Shown piece after piece: positions 22,256-32,778 of a stretch of 64,000 nucleotides of DNA; the first letter of the stretch is position 1, and each line of letters opens with the position of its first letter. The stretch lies in contig WTXI01000006.1 of NCBI GenBank assembly GCA_022376515.1, forward strand, positions 62,001 to 126,000. Reading direction: 5' to 3'. The stretch comes from Lactifluus volemus. Its lineage: Eukaryota; Basidiomycota; Agaricomycetes; Russulales; Russulaceae. A program made the position numbers and the translations under genes. The notes under the pieces were generated by a model. It did not search any database, was not told the origin of the DNA, and was given only the letters and a program-made list of their open reading frames with translations.

Positions 22256-22985
22256 TCATTTCTGCATACGGCCATATAGAGGATTCTCGACTTGGTGTAT
22301 AGGTGCTTGGCCCGGTGGAGTCCCAGGAATAGTTTTTACGAGGCCCTGGAAATGGGCAGAAAAATGGGGTAAGGGCGGATCGGAGGTGGACATGAAATGG
22401 GTATATCGTACCAGCTTCTCAAACATGCACTTGTTAAGTACGCGCTCGGGCTTTCTACAGGGAGCATACTCCTGTACAAGTTCAACAGTTGTTTTTTTTT
22501 TTTTTCAGAGTCAAAAAAGAGTCAAAAAGACGGCTTGAGTTTCGAACAGACCTGATTATTCATTTCTAGGCAGTTCCAATGCTCCTCGAACTGCTGTAAA
22601 CAGTTTTCGCGCATCTTGCTGATGCTGTGGGATGGGAAATGAGACAAAAAGAATGTTTCGTCAAACAGAGAGAGGAGGACGTACAGATCGATCGCACATC
22701 TTGTTACCCGTCGGCCTTCCTTCAGACAATGGGCGGGTTCCCGATTTTCCGACTTGCAGAGCATAAAGTCCTCTGTATGACACACGTTGAGTTGCGTCAG
22801 GTATCACCATCACTCGACGTTATCCTACCATTGAACTCTTTGCAATAAGCGCCGATGAAGAACGCTGCGCTCTTCAACGGAGCACTCGTAGCGCCAACTT
22901 CATTGACCTTTGGGATGGAAGGAGGGAGAGATGCAGGCTCACGGAAAGGGTGAGACGAGGATTCTCCTGGTTGAAACGAGTTCAT
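22256..22985 (-). CDS. complex I accessory subunit NDUFA8/PGIV-like (twin CX9C)
   Basis: Intermembrane-space subunit of mitochondrial complex I. Start at 22985 gives MNSFQPGESSSHPFREPA, then LKSAAFFIGAYCKEFNE and DFMLCKSENREPAHCLKEG, the first coiled-coil helix-coiled-coil helix unit with CX9C spacing. Next come RRVTRCAIDL, ENCLQQFEEHWNCLEMNNQ and EYAPCRKPERVLNKCMFEKL, and after an intron the tail PGTPPGQAPIHQVENPLYGR ending at 22256. Eight or more spaced cysteines match the twin CX9C pattern for Mia40-dependent import. Four to five introns. It starts 154 bases from the divergent gene at 23140 and sits between other complex I genes. As in most fungal homologues, no presequence. Confidence 0.88.
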
Positions 22986-23139
22986 CGTCGTGTCTGTCCT
23001 GTCCCCGTGTCCGTCCTTTGGCACTCCAGCGACAAATACGGCCCGGGCCGGGTCGTTACCATGTTTGGAACCAGCTTGCCGACGATGCCACAACCGCGAC
23101 TCGGACGCGTCTGACTGCAACTCTCATTCCCTACTGCAC
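22986..23139. promoter_or_regulatory. bidirectional promoter region
   Basis: 154 GC-rich bases between the NDUFA8-like start and the start of the small acidic protein gene. No TATA box seen. Confidence 0.4.
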
Positions 23140-23711
23140 ATGGTACGTTTTAATGCGCGATCAACTGTCGGTATAACAGCTGATCCTCCCTAGCCACTAA
23201 GACCGTACCCGAAAATCTTTCAAGTCCTTGTGAAAACTCATACGCTAACCGTCTTTCTCGCATTGTCCAACGAGGCCAGTATCTCAGAGGTGAAAGAACA
23301 AGTCCTTTCAGCTTTCGGGGATGACGTCTTCAAAGGAATACAGGACGTGCCTAGAATTATGAGCTTGGATGACTTTGTACTCTCTCGGGAGGTTCAAGAC
23401 AGGGCAAGCGGCACCACTTCTTACGAACCCTTGACGGATGACCAACTCCTGAGGGATGTCGTCGGCAGTTGGGCAGTCCTTTTCATACAGTTCAAAGACG
23501 AATCAGGTGTGCACAATATTACTGTATCCAGTCAGGTCACTGAATTATTTCAGGCAAAATGGGACCAGTTAAAGTTACTCTCCCTTCACTGATAGATGAT
23601 GACGACGATATGCCTCGTAGCCTGCCCGCCGGCATCGACTCTACGATGGAGATAGATGGAGCCCTCGAAGAGAGCAGTGTCAGGAAAGGTAAACGGAAAG
23701 CGATGGACTGA
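23140..23711 (+). CDS. small conserved-looking protein, possible ubiquitin-like fold
   Basis: The start codon at 23140-23142 forms an exon by itself; a 51-base intron (23143-23193, GTACGT...CCTAG) separates it from exon 2 (23194-23506), which begins PLRPYPKIFQVLVKTHTLTV. Exon 2 has alternating hydrophobic strands and a helix (SISEVKEQVLSAFGDDVFKG), then DDFVLSREVQDR and VLFIQFKDESG, an arrangement like a ubiquitin-like beta-grasp module. Intron 2 is 23507-23553. Exon 3 encodes KMGPVKVTLPSLIDDDDDMP and a C-terminus ending KGKRKAMD with a basic patch that could be a nuclear signal. About 160 residues. I do not know the family; the fold is inferred from pattern only. Confidence 0.62.
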
Positions 23712-23910
23712 TGTCGTCGGTCCGAAGTGCTTGGCGCAGTTACGAAGGGTCCTGCCCGTCTTGGTGATGAGCGTTGACAGTAGAAGTAGAATAGTCTTAT
23801 CATTGAAGATGCCTCTCATTGTACGAGTACGGATACTCTTAACACTACATAACACAGTCTGAACATGGCGTAGATCTGGTAATAGGAGCAGGCATAGTAG
23901 TCTGTATTCC

Positions 23911-24544
23911 TCAAGACGCTGTTTTCCATGAGCGATACCGCAACGGAAGTAAGGCGGCAGCTACCCTGCGACCCTCTTCTGACAACAGATTGTATGTCGT
24001 GCAAGCGTTCCACTGTGTAGTTGTTCCAGCGTTAGTGAGGAAGTGGTCGAAATGTGGATGTGTACTTTACCGAATCCATGATATCGACCTGGATGCCCAA
24101 CTTGTTCAAGTACCGACGCAAGGCAGCTGGAAGAGGGTTGACAGATTTTCCTGTTCCAATCAACAAGATTTCTGGCGAACGACAATGAGACGACGATCGG
24201 GTCTCTCCATCATGAACCAGGAGCAACGCACCGGGTTTGGGAACGACGACATCGAAGATCTCGAATCTGCTTTCGTCCCACCCACTCCAGAGAGTTGGCG
24301 GGACGTCCCAAAGGATAACTTCTCCCTCTAGAAAGATGCATGCGGAAGGGAATAATCTTCCATCCTGTAGCAATAGACCTTCCGTGGAGATGGATTTGAC
24401 CTGCACAGGTGGGGGGATTTCACCAGCCAGTATGTTGGTCAGTTGTGACCATTTCTGGTTTCTCAGTACTCTTGCGGTATGCAACGCCCTCGATGAAGCT
24501 TTTGAACAGCGGAGTATGGACGACAGAGACAGCATGTGCGTCAT
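23911..24544 (-). CDS. NDUFAF3-like (DUF498/Mth938) mitochondrial assembly factor
   Basis: Homologue of the complex I assembly factor NDUFAF3. Start at 24544 (MTHMLSLSSIL) or 24535; the first 40 residues (ILRCSKASSRALHTARVLRN) are a basic presequence. The DUF498 domain follows: LLLQDGRLFPSACIFLEGE, VILWDVPP, RFEIFDVVVPKPGALLLVHD, PEILLIGTGKSVNPLPAALR and RYLNKLGIQVDIMDS, then after an intron (GTAAAG...CACAG at about 24022-24071) WNACTTYNLLSEEGRRVAAA and LLP, ending SWKTAS at 23911. These are the diagnostic motifs of the family. Its start lies 90 bases from the start of the divergent SWC4 gene. The role in complex I assembly is taken from the family. Confidence 0.88.
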
Positions 24545-24634
24545 CCGAATGAACGGCCCGGGAGAGGGTTGCACGGAATTCACGGACCGGAGTGCCAGAC
24601 CCGTCCTCAAACTGTTTCACGACCATTCGATTCA

Positions 24635-26552
24635 ATGTCCGGGGCTTCTGCTGCAGATGTTCGCAGTATCCTTTCCTTGCCCACCGCCCAGCCACAGCCA
24701 AAGAAAACAGCTGCACCTCTAGCGAGAAAGCCTTCGGGCATCTCACGCGAGTTATATTCTCTCATAGGCCCATCAGCCCCGACTTTGGTGGCTCAAGTCG
24801 CGAAACCCCGCCTCAAACAAAAGCCTAACCTTGGCGGTGGTGGCAGTACAAAATGGTCTGTATTTTCCTCGAATTTTAACTTTGCAAAAGTTCTAAATGT
24901 TGTGCAGGGTGTGGAGGTCTTTCAAAAACCCTGCGCGAGCAGATGGCCTCGAGCTCGGTCATTGGGTCAAAGCGAACACGGATCCAGATTCTGGTCTGTC
25001 TTCTTCGTTTGCCAAGTCGTTATTTAGCACTGAAACAATCTCAGAATATCCATTTGCAAGGTACAACGCCAAGTCTGCGGACTACACATACACGCAGGAT
25101 GAATACACCAGCCACCTAGAAGGTTGATCGCTTTAACTATTATTTCAATCACGCGCGCTCATATATCACTGACAGACCCGGAATGGAGTAAAGAAGAGAC
25201 GGACTATCTGTTCAATCTCATCCGTGAATACGATTCCCGGTTCTACATTGTCGCCGACCGTTATGAGTTCCCTGGCGGGTCACCCCGTTCGATGGAGGTG
25301 AGACATCCCAAATTACCGTCGTTAATATACTTAAAGTTTGCTCTAGGACTTGAAGGATAGGTACTACAGTGTTTGTCGCAAGCTCATCAGAAACAGACCT
25401 GGCGAAGGAGACGAAGCTAGTAGATCACAACTTGCATCGAGCTTTCAATTCGACAAAGGTCCGTGACCCCTATTCCCTCACCTCTGTCTGCCTACAATCT
25501 CTGCTACTTTTCGCAGAACGCGAGGTTACGCGGAAAAAGTACCTCCTTAGCCTCGAGAACCGCACGCAGAAAGAACTCGTGGAGGAAGAAGCGCTGTACA
25601 TCGAGCTCAAGCGCTTTGAACAGAATGAGAAGCGTTTCAAACAGGATCGTGATCGGCTATTGCGCACGTTACTCGGGGCCGAGTGTGGATTGGCTGACCT
25701 TTCGATCGACGAGGACGGTCCACTGGGCGATCCGAGGAGAAAGAGAAGAGGTGCGCCAGGGGAGCTGGACAGTCCAGCGACCCCCTCGGGCTCGTTGTTC
25801 TCATCGTCGGCCATACCGAGGCGCGCACAATCTGCCAAATCGGCCGCTCATGGTACGTCGTGGGGGGCAAATCCGCCTTCTCTCTTTTAGGGATAGGGCG
25901 GCTCACTCAAATGGTGGTTGGGGGGGGGGGATTCGCCGATGCAGACGCGTTACACTGCATCTACCGCACAGATGGCATGATGCCCATGGGTACGAGCACC
26001 AAAGCGACGCACCAAGCCGTCTACCTCCGTTCCTTCCGCCTTTCGTACCCAAAAGCGGCGGTGGCGGCCAAGGTGACCCAGATCGCGAACGAGCTCGGTA
26101 TCTCCTTGTCGCGGCTCGTAATGCCGACGCGAGACACGCTCGCACATCATGACGCGTTGCTCGACGCCATCACCACGCTCGTCGAAATGAAGAAGGTGGG
26201 CGATCGTATGGAGCAGGATATGCGCACGGCGAAAATACGACTCGGATTGCGCTCGAGCGTGCCGCCGGGAGAAGTAGATACGTCGATGGAGGTGGACGAG
26301 GACGGCCAACCGGCGCCGGATACGCTCGCTGAAGGAAGGGCTCAAAGTGTGGTCAGCACGCGCAGTGGCCGGAGTCGGAAACAGGTGGGTTTTCGGTTAC
26401 CCCAGCCAGTAGCCTGACACTGACTTTGAAATGCTCCAACGACACCACAGACGGGGACTACAAATGACAGGAGGTCAATGTCCGTGTCTTCTGTCGACAC
26501 ATCGGCAACGTCGACGACGCGCGCTGGTACCAAGAGACAGAAACTCAGTTAA
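24635..26552 (+). CDS. SWC4: SWR1/NuA4 complex subunit Swc4 (DMAP1 homologue)
   Basis: Shared subunit of the SWR1 H2A.Z-exchange and NuA4 acetyltransferase complexes. Seven exons fit with clean phases: 24635-24855, 24908-25122, 25176-25297, 25347-25458, 25517-25852, 25945-26384 and 26451-26552. The N-terminus is MSGASAADVRSILSLP, then VWRSFKNPARADGLELGHWV and EYPFARYN; a SANT-type domain DPEWSKEETDYLFNLIREYD, RFYIVADRYEF, DLKDRYYSVCRKLI; a Lys/Glu-rich coiled coil (KKYLLSLENRTQKELVEEEA); and the C-terminal DMAP1 part (YLRSFRLSYPKAAVAAKVTQ, LGISLSRLVMPTRDTLAHHD). The C-terminus is Ser/Thr-rich and ends KRQKLS. Intron 5 contains a run of ten G at 25921-25930. Confidence 0.93.
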
Positions 26553-26681
26553 AAAGCATGTAGTACTTGTATAGATCGTTCTGATTTACACGTCATTCTC
26601 GAGCACGCTGGAACCCACGACGCTCCGTCCTCTAGTAACTGGGCGCTTCGCTGAAACAGTCTACCCACAACACCCTGGGCC

Positions 26682-29147
26682 TCAAACCTTTGCAAGCACT
26701 ATGCTTGTTCGGGAAGGAATATAGACCTGACGGAAAGCTGTGAGTAACGGGGATAACAATGCTGTACAAAATAACCACCCACCTGGAGCCAATTCTTCCG
26801 GCCGTTCCACTCCAACGGCGTTGTATGAAACCTAACATTTACGTCCACGTTGTCAAAACCTCCGTATTTTTTGTCATCAGTACTGAGGACGATCTTGTAC
26901 TCCCCGGCTATGTCGACGCCGACGCGATAATCGGTGAACGAATTGGCGGGGTGGAAGTTGAAAACGAAGAGTAACCCAGCCCTTTCAAAGACGATGACTT
27001 TATCGCCCTCGTGCTTGAGCGAGGCCCACGCCTGGGGAGAATCAAGCCAGTTGTACTGCATCTCGACGTGGTTCATGGCCGAGTCAAAGTTGTTCAAGTA
27101 TTTGTATCGCAGTAGATCGTCGTCGACGACATTCCATTGTCGCCTGGCGTAGTGGTATGAGTTGCCATTTCCTTCACGGGGAAAGTCAAGCCACTTGTCG
27201 GGCGACACTACATTTAGCTGAACGTGCTCGCCGCTTACTCAAACCGACACTTACTTCTGGGTGCCCAAATTCGTTGCCTTCAAAGTTAAGATAGCCTTCT
27301 CCACCGAGAGAATGGACGATCAGGCTATGATCGATGATCAGACGCGGCGACTGTAGGGAAGGGGGATGGCATACCGAATCATCTTGTGCAGAGCCAGACC
27401 ACGAGAGATAATGGGCGTCATCGGAGTCAGATCCGACATGTTCGTGTCTACCTTTGCATCAAAGTCTGCCTTTCTTCAAAGGACGGAGAATATCTACACA
27501 TCTCCTTGTCCATCAACCAGAACGCGATTGTCTTATCGCCCACAAGGGCCTGGTCATGGCTTTCTGCGTAAGCGATGCTTTTCTCAAGGTGGCGCCGGTT
27601 CGTGAGAGTGTGGACGATGTCGCCCATTTCCCATGCATCATCCGACGTATGCTTGAGGAGTTTGATCCACTTGTCAGGAATTGCCATGGAAAGGCGGTAG
27701 TCAAAGCCAACGCCGCCTTGGTTTGCTGGGATACCAAGAAGAGGCATCCCAGACACATCTTCAGCGATGGTGATGATATTCGGGAACAGCGTATGCATGG
27801 CGTCGTTCGCCTATGAGTATATCAGTGTCTGTGCATCATAGATGTTACACAGCGGAGCTCACCAGCATGAGGTAAACGACGCCTTCTTCGTCGACGCCCC
27901 CACCAAAGTACTCGTGATAGCCTCCAGAGAAACCAGTCCCGATGCCGTGGTGGGTGTACATCATACTCGTGACACCATCAAAACGGAAGCCATCGAACTG
28001 ATACTCGTCGATCCAAAACCGTAAATTGCTCAGGAGAAAACGTAAGACCTCGTGAGACCCGTAGTTAAATAGGCGACTGTCCCAAAGTTCGTGACGGCCT
28101 TTGCTACCTTCGTGAAAGTAGAGGTGGTCACTCCCGTCAAAGAGATTCAAGCCATCCAGAACGTTTTTGCACGCATGAGAGTGGACAACATCAAGAAGAA
28201 CCACAAGGCCGAGTCCATGTGCCGTGTCTATTAGCTCTTTAAGATCTTCGGGGGTTCCACAACGAGAACTGGCAGCGAAAAAGCTGGTGACCTGATATCC
28301 AAATGCTGAAAGCGGAATCCCATCAGGACTAATAATGAAGTGGAAGAAAGATCTGACAAGCGTAGTAAGCATGCTCCATTACTGCCATAAGCTGGATGGT
28401 GTTGTATCCAAGAGCCTTGATCCTGGGTAGGACGTTGACAGTAAATTCTTTATACGTAGCGACCTTCGGCTCTGTAGACGAGATACCAACGTGTGCCTCG
28501 TATATGCGTACTGCCCTTGGCTTGGGAGGTGCCTTGTTTTTGAAAACATATCGGGACTCAGGTGGTGGGTTCCAAAAGCGGGCATCATAGACGGGCGACA
28601 CTGAGAGGTCTTGAGTGACTCGCTTGATCCAAGCAGGAAGGCGTTCGATTCGCTCTCCGTTCGGAAGAATCATGGAGATCTAACGGCACTGTCGCATCGT
28701 CGTGTATATACGTGCGAAGATTACGGACCTTCAGCTTGGAGTCGTGAGGGATAGCGCATACACCCGGGGATTTAGGAGGAAGGGTGATCTCCCAAACACC
28801 GTATTGATCCTTCTTCAAGGGTGAGAGGTCCTGTGCCATTCATCTGCATGTTGGATGTGAGCTGATGAAGGAAGCGGGATCTACAAGCGGCTTCAAGACG
28901 AACTGAAATCGCCTATGAGAACGGCCTCTCTGGCATTGGGTGCCCACTCTCTGTAAACGATGGATGCATCCTCTCTGACGTTCAAACCAAATTTGAGGAA
29001 ACCTTTGGTGAAAGAGTCGTAACCTCCTTCATGGTCTTGTATGGTATTCTTCCAATTTGTGAAGGATTGATGTCTGTGAACGATGGCGGGGAGAAAAGGC
29101 TCGAGCCAAGGATCAAGACTGAGGATGGTCTTCTTGTCGAATGACAT
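26682..29147 (-). CDS. GLC3: 1,4-alpha-glucan (glycogen) branching enzyme
   Basis: Makes the alpha-1,6 branches of glycogen. Start at 29147 ([20 protein letters not shown]), then the CBM48 part ([53 protein letters not shown]), [10 protein letters not shown], and the GH13 barrel: [89 protein letters not shown] (nucleophile Asp), [10 protein letters not shown] (acid Glu) and [17 protein letters not shown] (transition-state His-Asp). The C-terminal beta domain ends [14 protein letters not shown] at 26682. The catalytic set is complete. About nine introns. One frame break at a GGG on the plus strand near 28820 separates the [12 protein letters not shown] and KKDQYGVWE blocks and is probably an assembly error. 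Length near 690 residues fits. Confidence 0.93.
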
Positions 29148-29385
29148 GCTCCTCCCTGGTCCCTTGTCCGTTGACGGATTGTTGAAATATAAGGAGAGAT
29201 GATCTGACGTCATCTGTTTACGACTGCCTTTCCGGACCAAGCCTGAGAGTGAAATCGGTCGGTCAAGTCAGATAACGTAGTTATCGCGATTATCAATTTG
29301 GTCAGGCAAAAGGCGCGCAGTCGAGACACGCGTCACTGAAAAGGGTCCGAACAACGTAAAAAGGGTTCCTCAGACTCCCAGCACA
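29148..29385. promoter_or_regulatory. bidirectional promoter region
   Basis: 238 bases between the branching-enzyme start and the M28 peptidase start. Holds both 5' untranslated regions; no distinctive element recognised. Confidence 0.35.
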
Positions 29386-32300
29386 ATGCTGGACGAGAAA
29401 TCATTGTTGACAGAGCCTCTGGCCACACAGACGGTCAACGTCAAGTCCCGGGTCAAGAGGGTTGTCAAATATGTCGTCTCGTTCAGCCTTCTCTTTTTCA
29501 TCCTCCATCGAGGATTGTTCCCCTTAGCCTTCCGTTATGCATCTAAGCATTGCGCCTGTGATAATTACGCCTGGGCAATGGATGCGTTTTCTCCCAAAGA
29601 GCCCGAGGTTCCTGTCGGTCAGTTGGTCGAGAATTTCTTCCTGTAAGTCCTCTCGCCTCATGCGCCGTCGACCCCAACCGACCGACGATCACAGGACCAT
29701 ACCGAACTCTGCTAATGCTATCGCTGCGTCTCGCAAATATGCCACGAAGCCCCACCTTGCCGGTTCGGAGGGAGACTTACGCACTGCTATGTATTTCTTT
29801 GATCTTCTCCAACGCGAATTCTCCATCCCGAAAAGTTGTCGTGACCCCATATATCCGGCTGGCTCAAAGGCGTCACGTAACGCGACGCTCTCTATCGCGA
29901 ATTTGACCGAACCAGCAGCCTGGATCGATGTCTATTACCCCATTCTCAATACCCCCCTGGATCGAAGCTTAGAGATATTGGGAGATGATGGAAGTACTGT
30001 CTGGAAGGCGGAGCTGGAGGAGTCTGCGGATCAACTCGATGACGATGCGCATACATACGCTGACTCGGTCGGTGCATGGCATGGTCTCAGTAGAGATGGA
30101 CAAGCCGAAGGCAGGCTCATTTATGCCAACTATGGCACGAAGAGCGATTACGACGAACTTGTGGAGAAAGGTCAAGTCTCTCTTTATCACAACTGCCTTT
30201 CTTTGTCTTATCACGTTCTCATTCAGGCGTTGACTTTACTGGTGCGATTGTACTGGTCCGATATGGTAGACTTTTCCGTGGTCTGAAAGTAAGTGTCGCT
30301 GCAGTTTACTATCATTGTTCAACTCTCATTGTGCCAAGGTCAAACGTGCACAGGAGCTTGGGGCCGCTGGCATCCTGATTTATTCTGACCCTCAGGATGA
30401 TGGCACTGTTACGGAGAAGAATGGCTATGCTGCGTAAGCTATTTTTTGTGTCCCGTGCCATTTTGATAACCCGTCAAAAGTTATCCACATGGCCCTGCTC
30501 GCAATCCGACCTCGGTTCAGCGTGGTTCTGTCCAATTTATCTCTATGTATCCGGGAGACCCCACAACCCCTGGTTACCCCGCTTATGAGAACAGTACACG
30601 CACGAACGGCTCGAATATACCCAGTATCCCGAGCTTACCCATATCATGGGCAAATGCAAAAGTCTTATTGGACGAAATCGAGAGCAAGAACAGGCCGGTC
30701 AGGCTCATTAATCATGGTTCACATTTTATCATCGCCAGCTAGACATTCCGTCTTACCAAATCATATCTATAGTTGACACTAAGGTTACGCCCATTTGGAA
30801 CGTTATGGGCGTGATTCCCGGCCATATCAAAGACGAAGTCGTACTTGTTGGAAATCATCGAGATGGTGCGTGTTAAACCCGTCACAACACTCTTGTAACT
30901 AAGGATGTTTTTAATGTATAGCATGGGTGCTTGGTGCAGCTGACCCAAGTTCGGGTACTGCTTCAGTCCACGAGCTTGTCCGGGGCTTGGGTGCTCTTCT
31001 CGAAGAGGGCTGGAAACCATTGAGGACGATTGTCATTGCCAGCTGGGATGGGGAAGAGGTTGGTCCTCTTCATCATTTGTACATGCATGCTCTGATCTTT
31101 TTTTATCACAGTACGGCCTCGTTGGTAGCACCGAATGGGGTGAAGACTTTCCCGAATGGATTCAAAAACATGTCGTTGCCTATGTCAACCTCGACTCAGC
31201 AGTATCTGGCTCGAGACTTCGATCTGCCGCATCGCCCTTGCTGGCACATTTCATTCGTAACACTGCCAAAGATCTCCCCCACCCGACAGATCCCAAGCGC
31301 ACGCTTTGGGATGCCACCTCAGATCGTGGTCAACTCTTTGGTGAAAGCCATGACATGGGCTCACCAGGTACGAAGGTCGGAACGGAGGTCGCCGACAGCT
31401 TTGGTGTCCGACCTCTCGGCTCAGGGAGTGACTACACCGTCTTCTTGCAACGTCTTGGGGTATATTTTTTTGTCGTGTTGCTCTCCTCCGGGTACTAAAT
31501 GATCACATAGATTTCAAGTATGGAAGCTGGATTTGGTAGCACCCACTCCGATCCCGTGTATCACTATCATTCTGTCTTCGATTCTGAGAGGTGGCAAGAA
31601 GTTTATGGCGATCCTGGTTTCGTCAAACATGTGAGTTTGACAAGTCAAAGGGTTAATGTTGCTCACTTAGTTATTTCAGGTCGCCATTGCGAAAAACTTG
31701 GGTTTACAGACTCTCCGTCTTGCCGATGCATTGGTACTACCTTTCAATACGACACACTACGCCTTCGAATTAGAGAGCTACCTTGACAGGTCGGTAAAAC
31801 CTTCGAAAGCCTACCGTTCCTCTTACACATGTACTTTCGGTAGGGTTGAAGTACTGGCCGCGGCGTCATCGGCAGCGGTCAATTTCATACCCCTTCGTGC
31901 TGCCATCAAGTCTCTACAGTTTGCTAGTCTGGAGCTCGATGCTGAAAAGTTTGCGGCGGAGCGCGTTCTCAACCGCTACCTCCGCAAGTGGCGAAAACGC
32001 CACCCTAAGCAAAAGAAAAATCGCTTCAGACGCTTCATTCGCCGCCTCAAGAGATTCTTTGCAATTGAGAATCAGGAAATACAAGAACAGCACGAGATGA
32101 AAGGCGCAGATGTCACGGCGCACAAGACTAATGGCAAAGTCGATGTTCAGGATGGAAGATGGCCTCAGTACCGTCAGCATCCGCACCACCCACACTGGCC
32201 GACCGGCCTTTCCTGGCCTCGCTGGCCTCCGCGCAAGCCGCATCACGTGCCCCGCAAGTTCATTAAAGCTGTGAAGGCAGTGCGCAAGATTAATCAAAAA

Positions 32301-32581
32301 TTGGTTTCTTTCGAACGCGGCTTTATTCACGAGGAGGGCATCAAGGACCGTGAGTGGTTTAGGCACCTAGGAGTTGCACCGGGCAAGTGGCTTGGTACGG
32401 TTTGATTAGATTGCTATCCAAGATGTGGAAACTGATTGATCTCCCATCAGGCTACGGTGCCACGACGTTACCCGCTCTCACTGAAGCGATTACTATTGAG
32501 AAGGACATCACGCTTGCCAACTATGAGGTCAGACGGCTGACGGAGGTGGTGGAGAAGATTGCTGCTGCCATGCGTGCTTGA
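29386..32581 (+). CDS. M28 zinc metallopeptidase, glutamate carboxypeptidase II-like, type II membrane protein
   Basis: Exopeptidase of the PSMA/transferrin-receptor family, probably vacuolar or at the cell surface. Start at 29386 ([12 protein letters not shown]). A single signal anchor lies at about residues 27-45 ([19 protein letters not shown]), preceded by basic residues, so the C-terminus is lumenal or outside. Blocks: [20 protein letters not shown], a PA domain region ([15 protein letters not shown], [20 protein letters not shown]), [29 protein letters not shown]-type zinc ligands at 30840-30930, [20 protein letters not shown] (second Asp), [11 protein letters not shown] (Glu-Glu), [28 protein letters not shown] and [10 protein letters not shown] (last His). 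A dimerisation domain ends at 32581. A long basic, His/Pro-rich insert at 31970-32260 is unusual for the family. About eleven introns. Confidence 0.88.
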
Positions 32582-32778
32582 GTTGGAATGTGAAACTCGA
32601 TTTATTTTGATTTTTTGTCCCCCCGATCTGTCATAAGCTACCAGAACAGGCAACTTTGTTTCTTTCTCGAGCGAGTCCTCAACAACTACTTTGCCACATC
32701 GACGCCCACAACTCAACTTATACTTTCATTTCTACCACATCGTCCTCGCTGGTCCGAGGAATATCATAATAACTTAAG

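Noticed and set aside
25463..26152. 229-codon plus frame rich in Arg
   Set aside because: It is the +1 shadow of SWC4 exons 5 and 6, which fit the family and splice cleanly.
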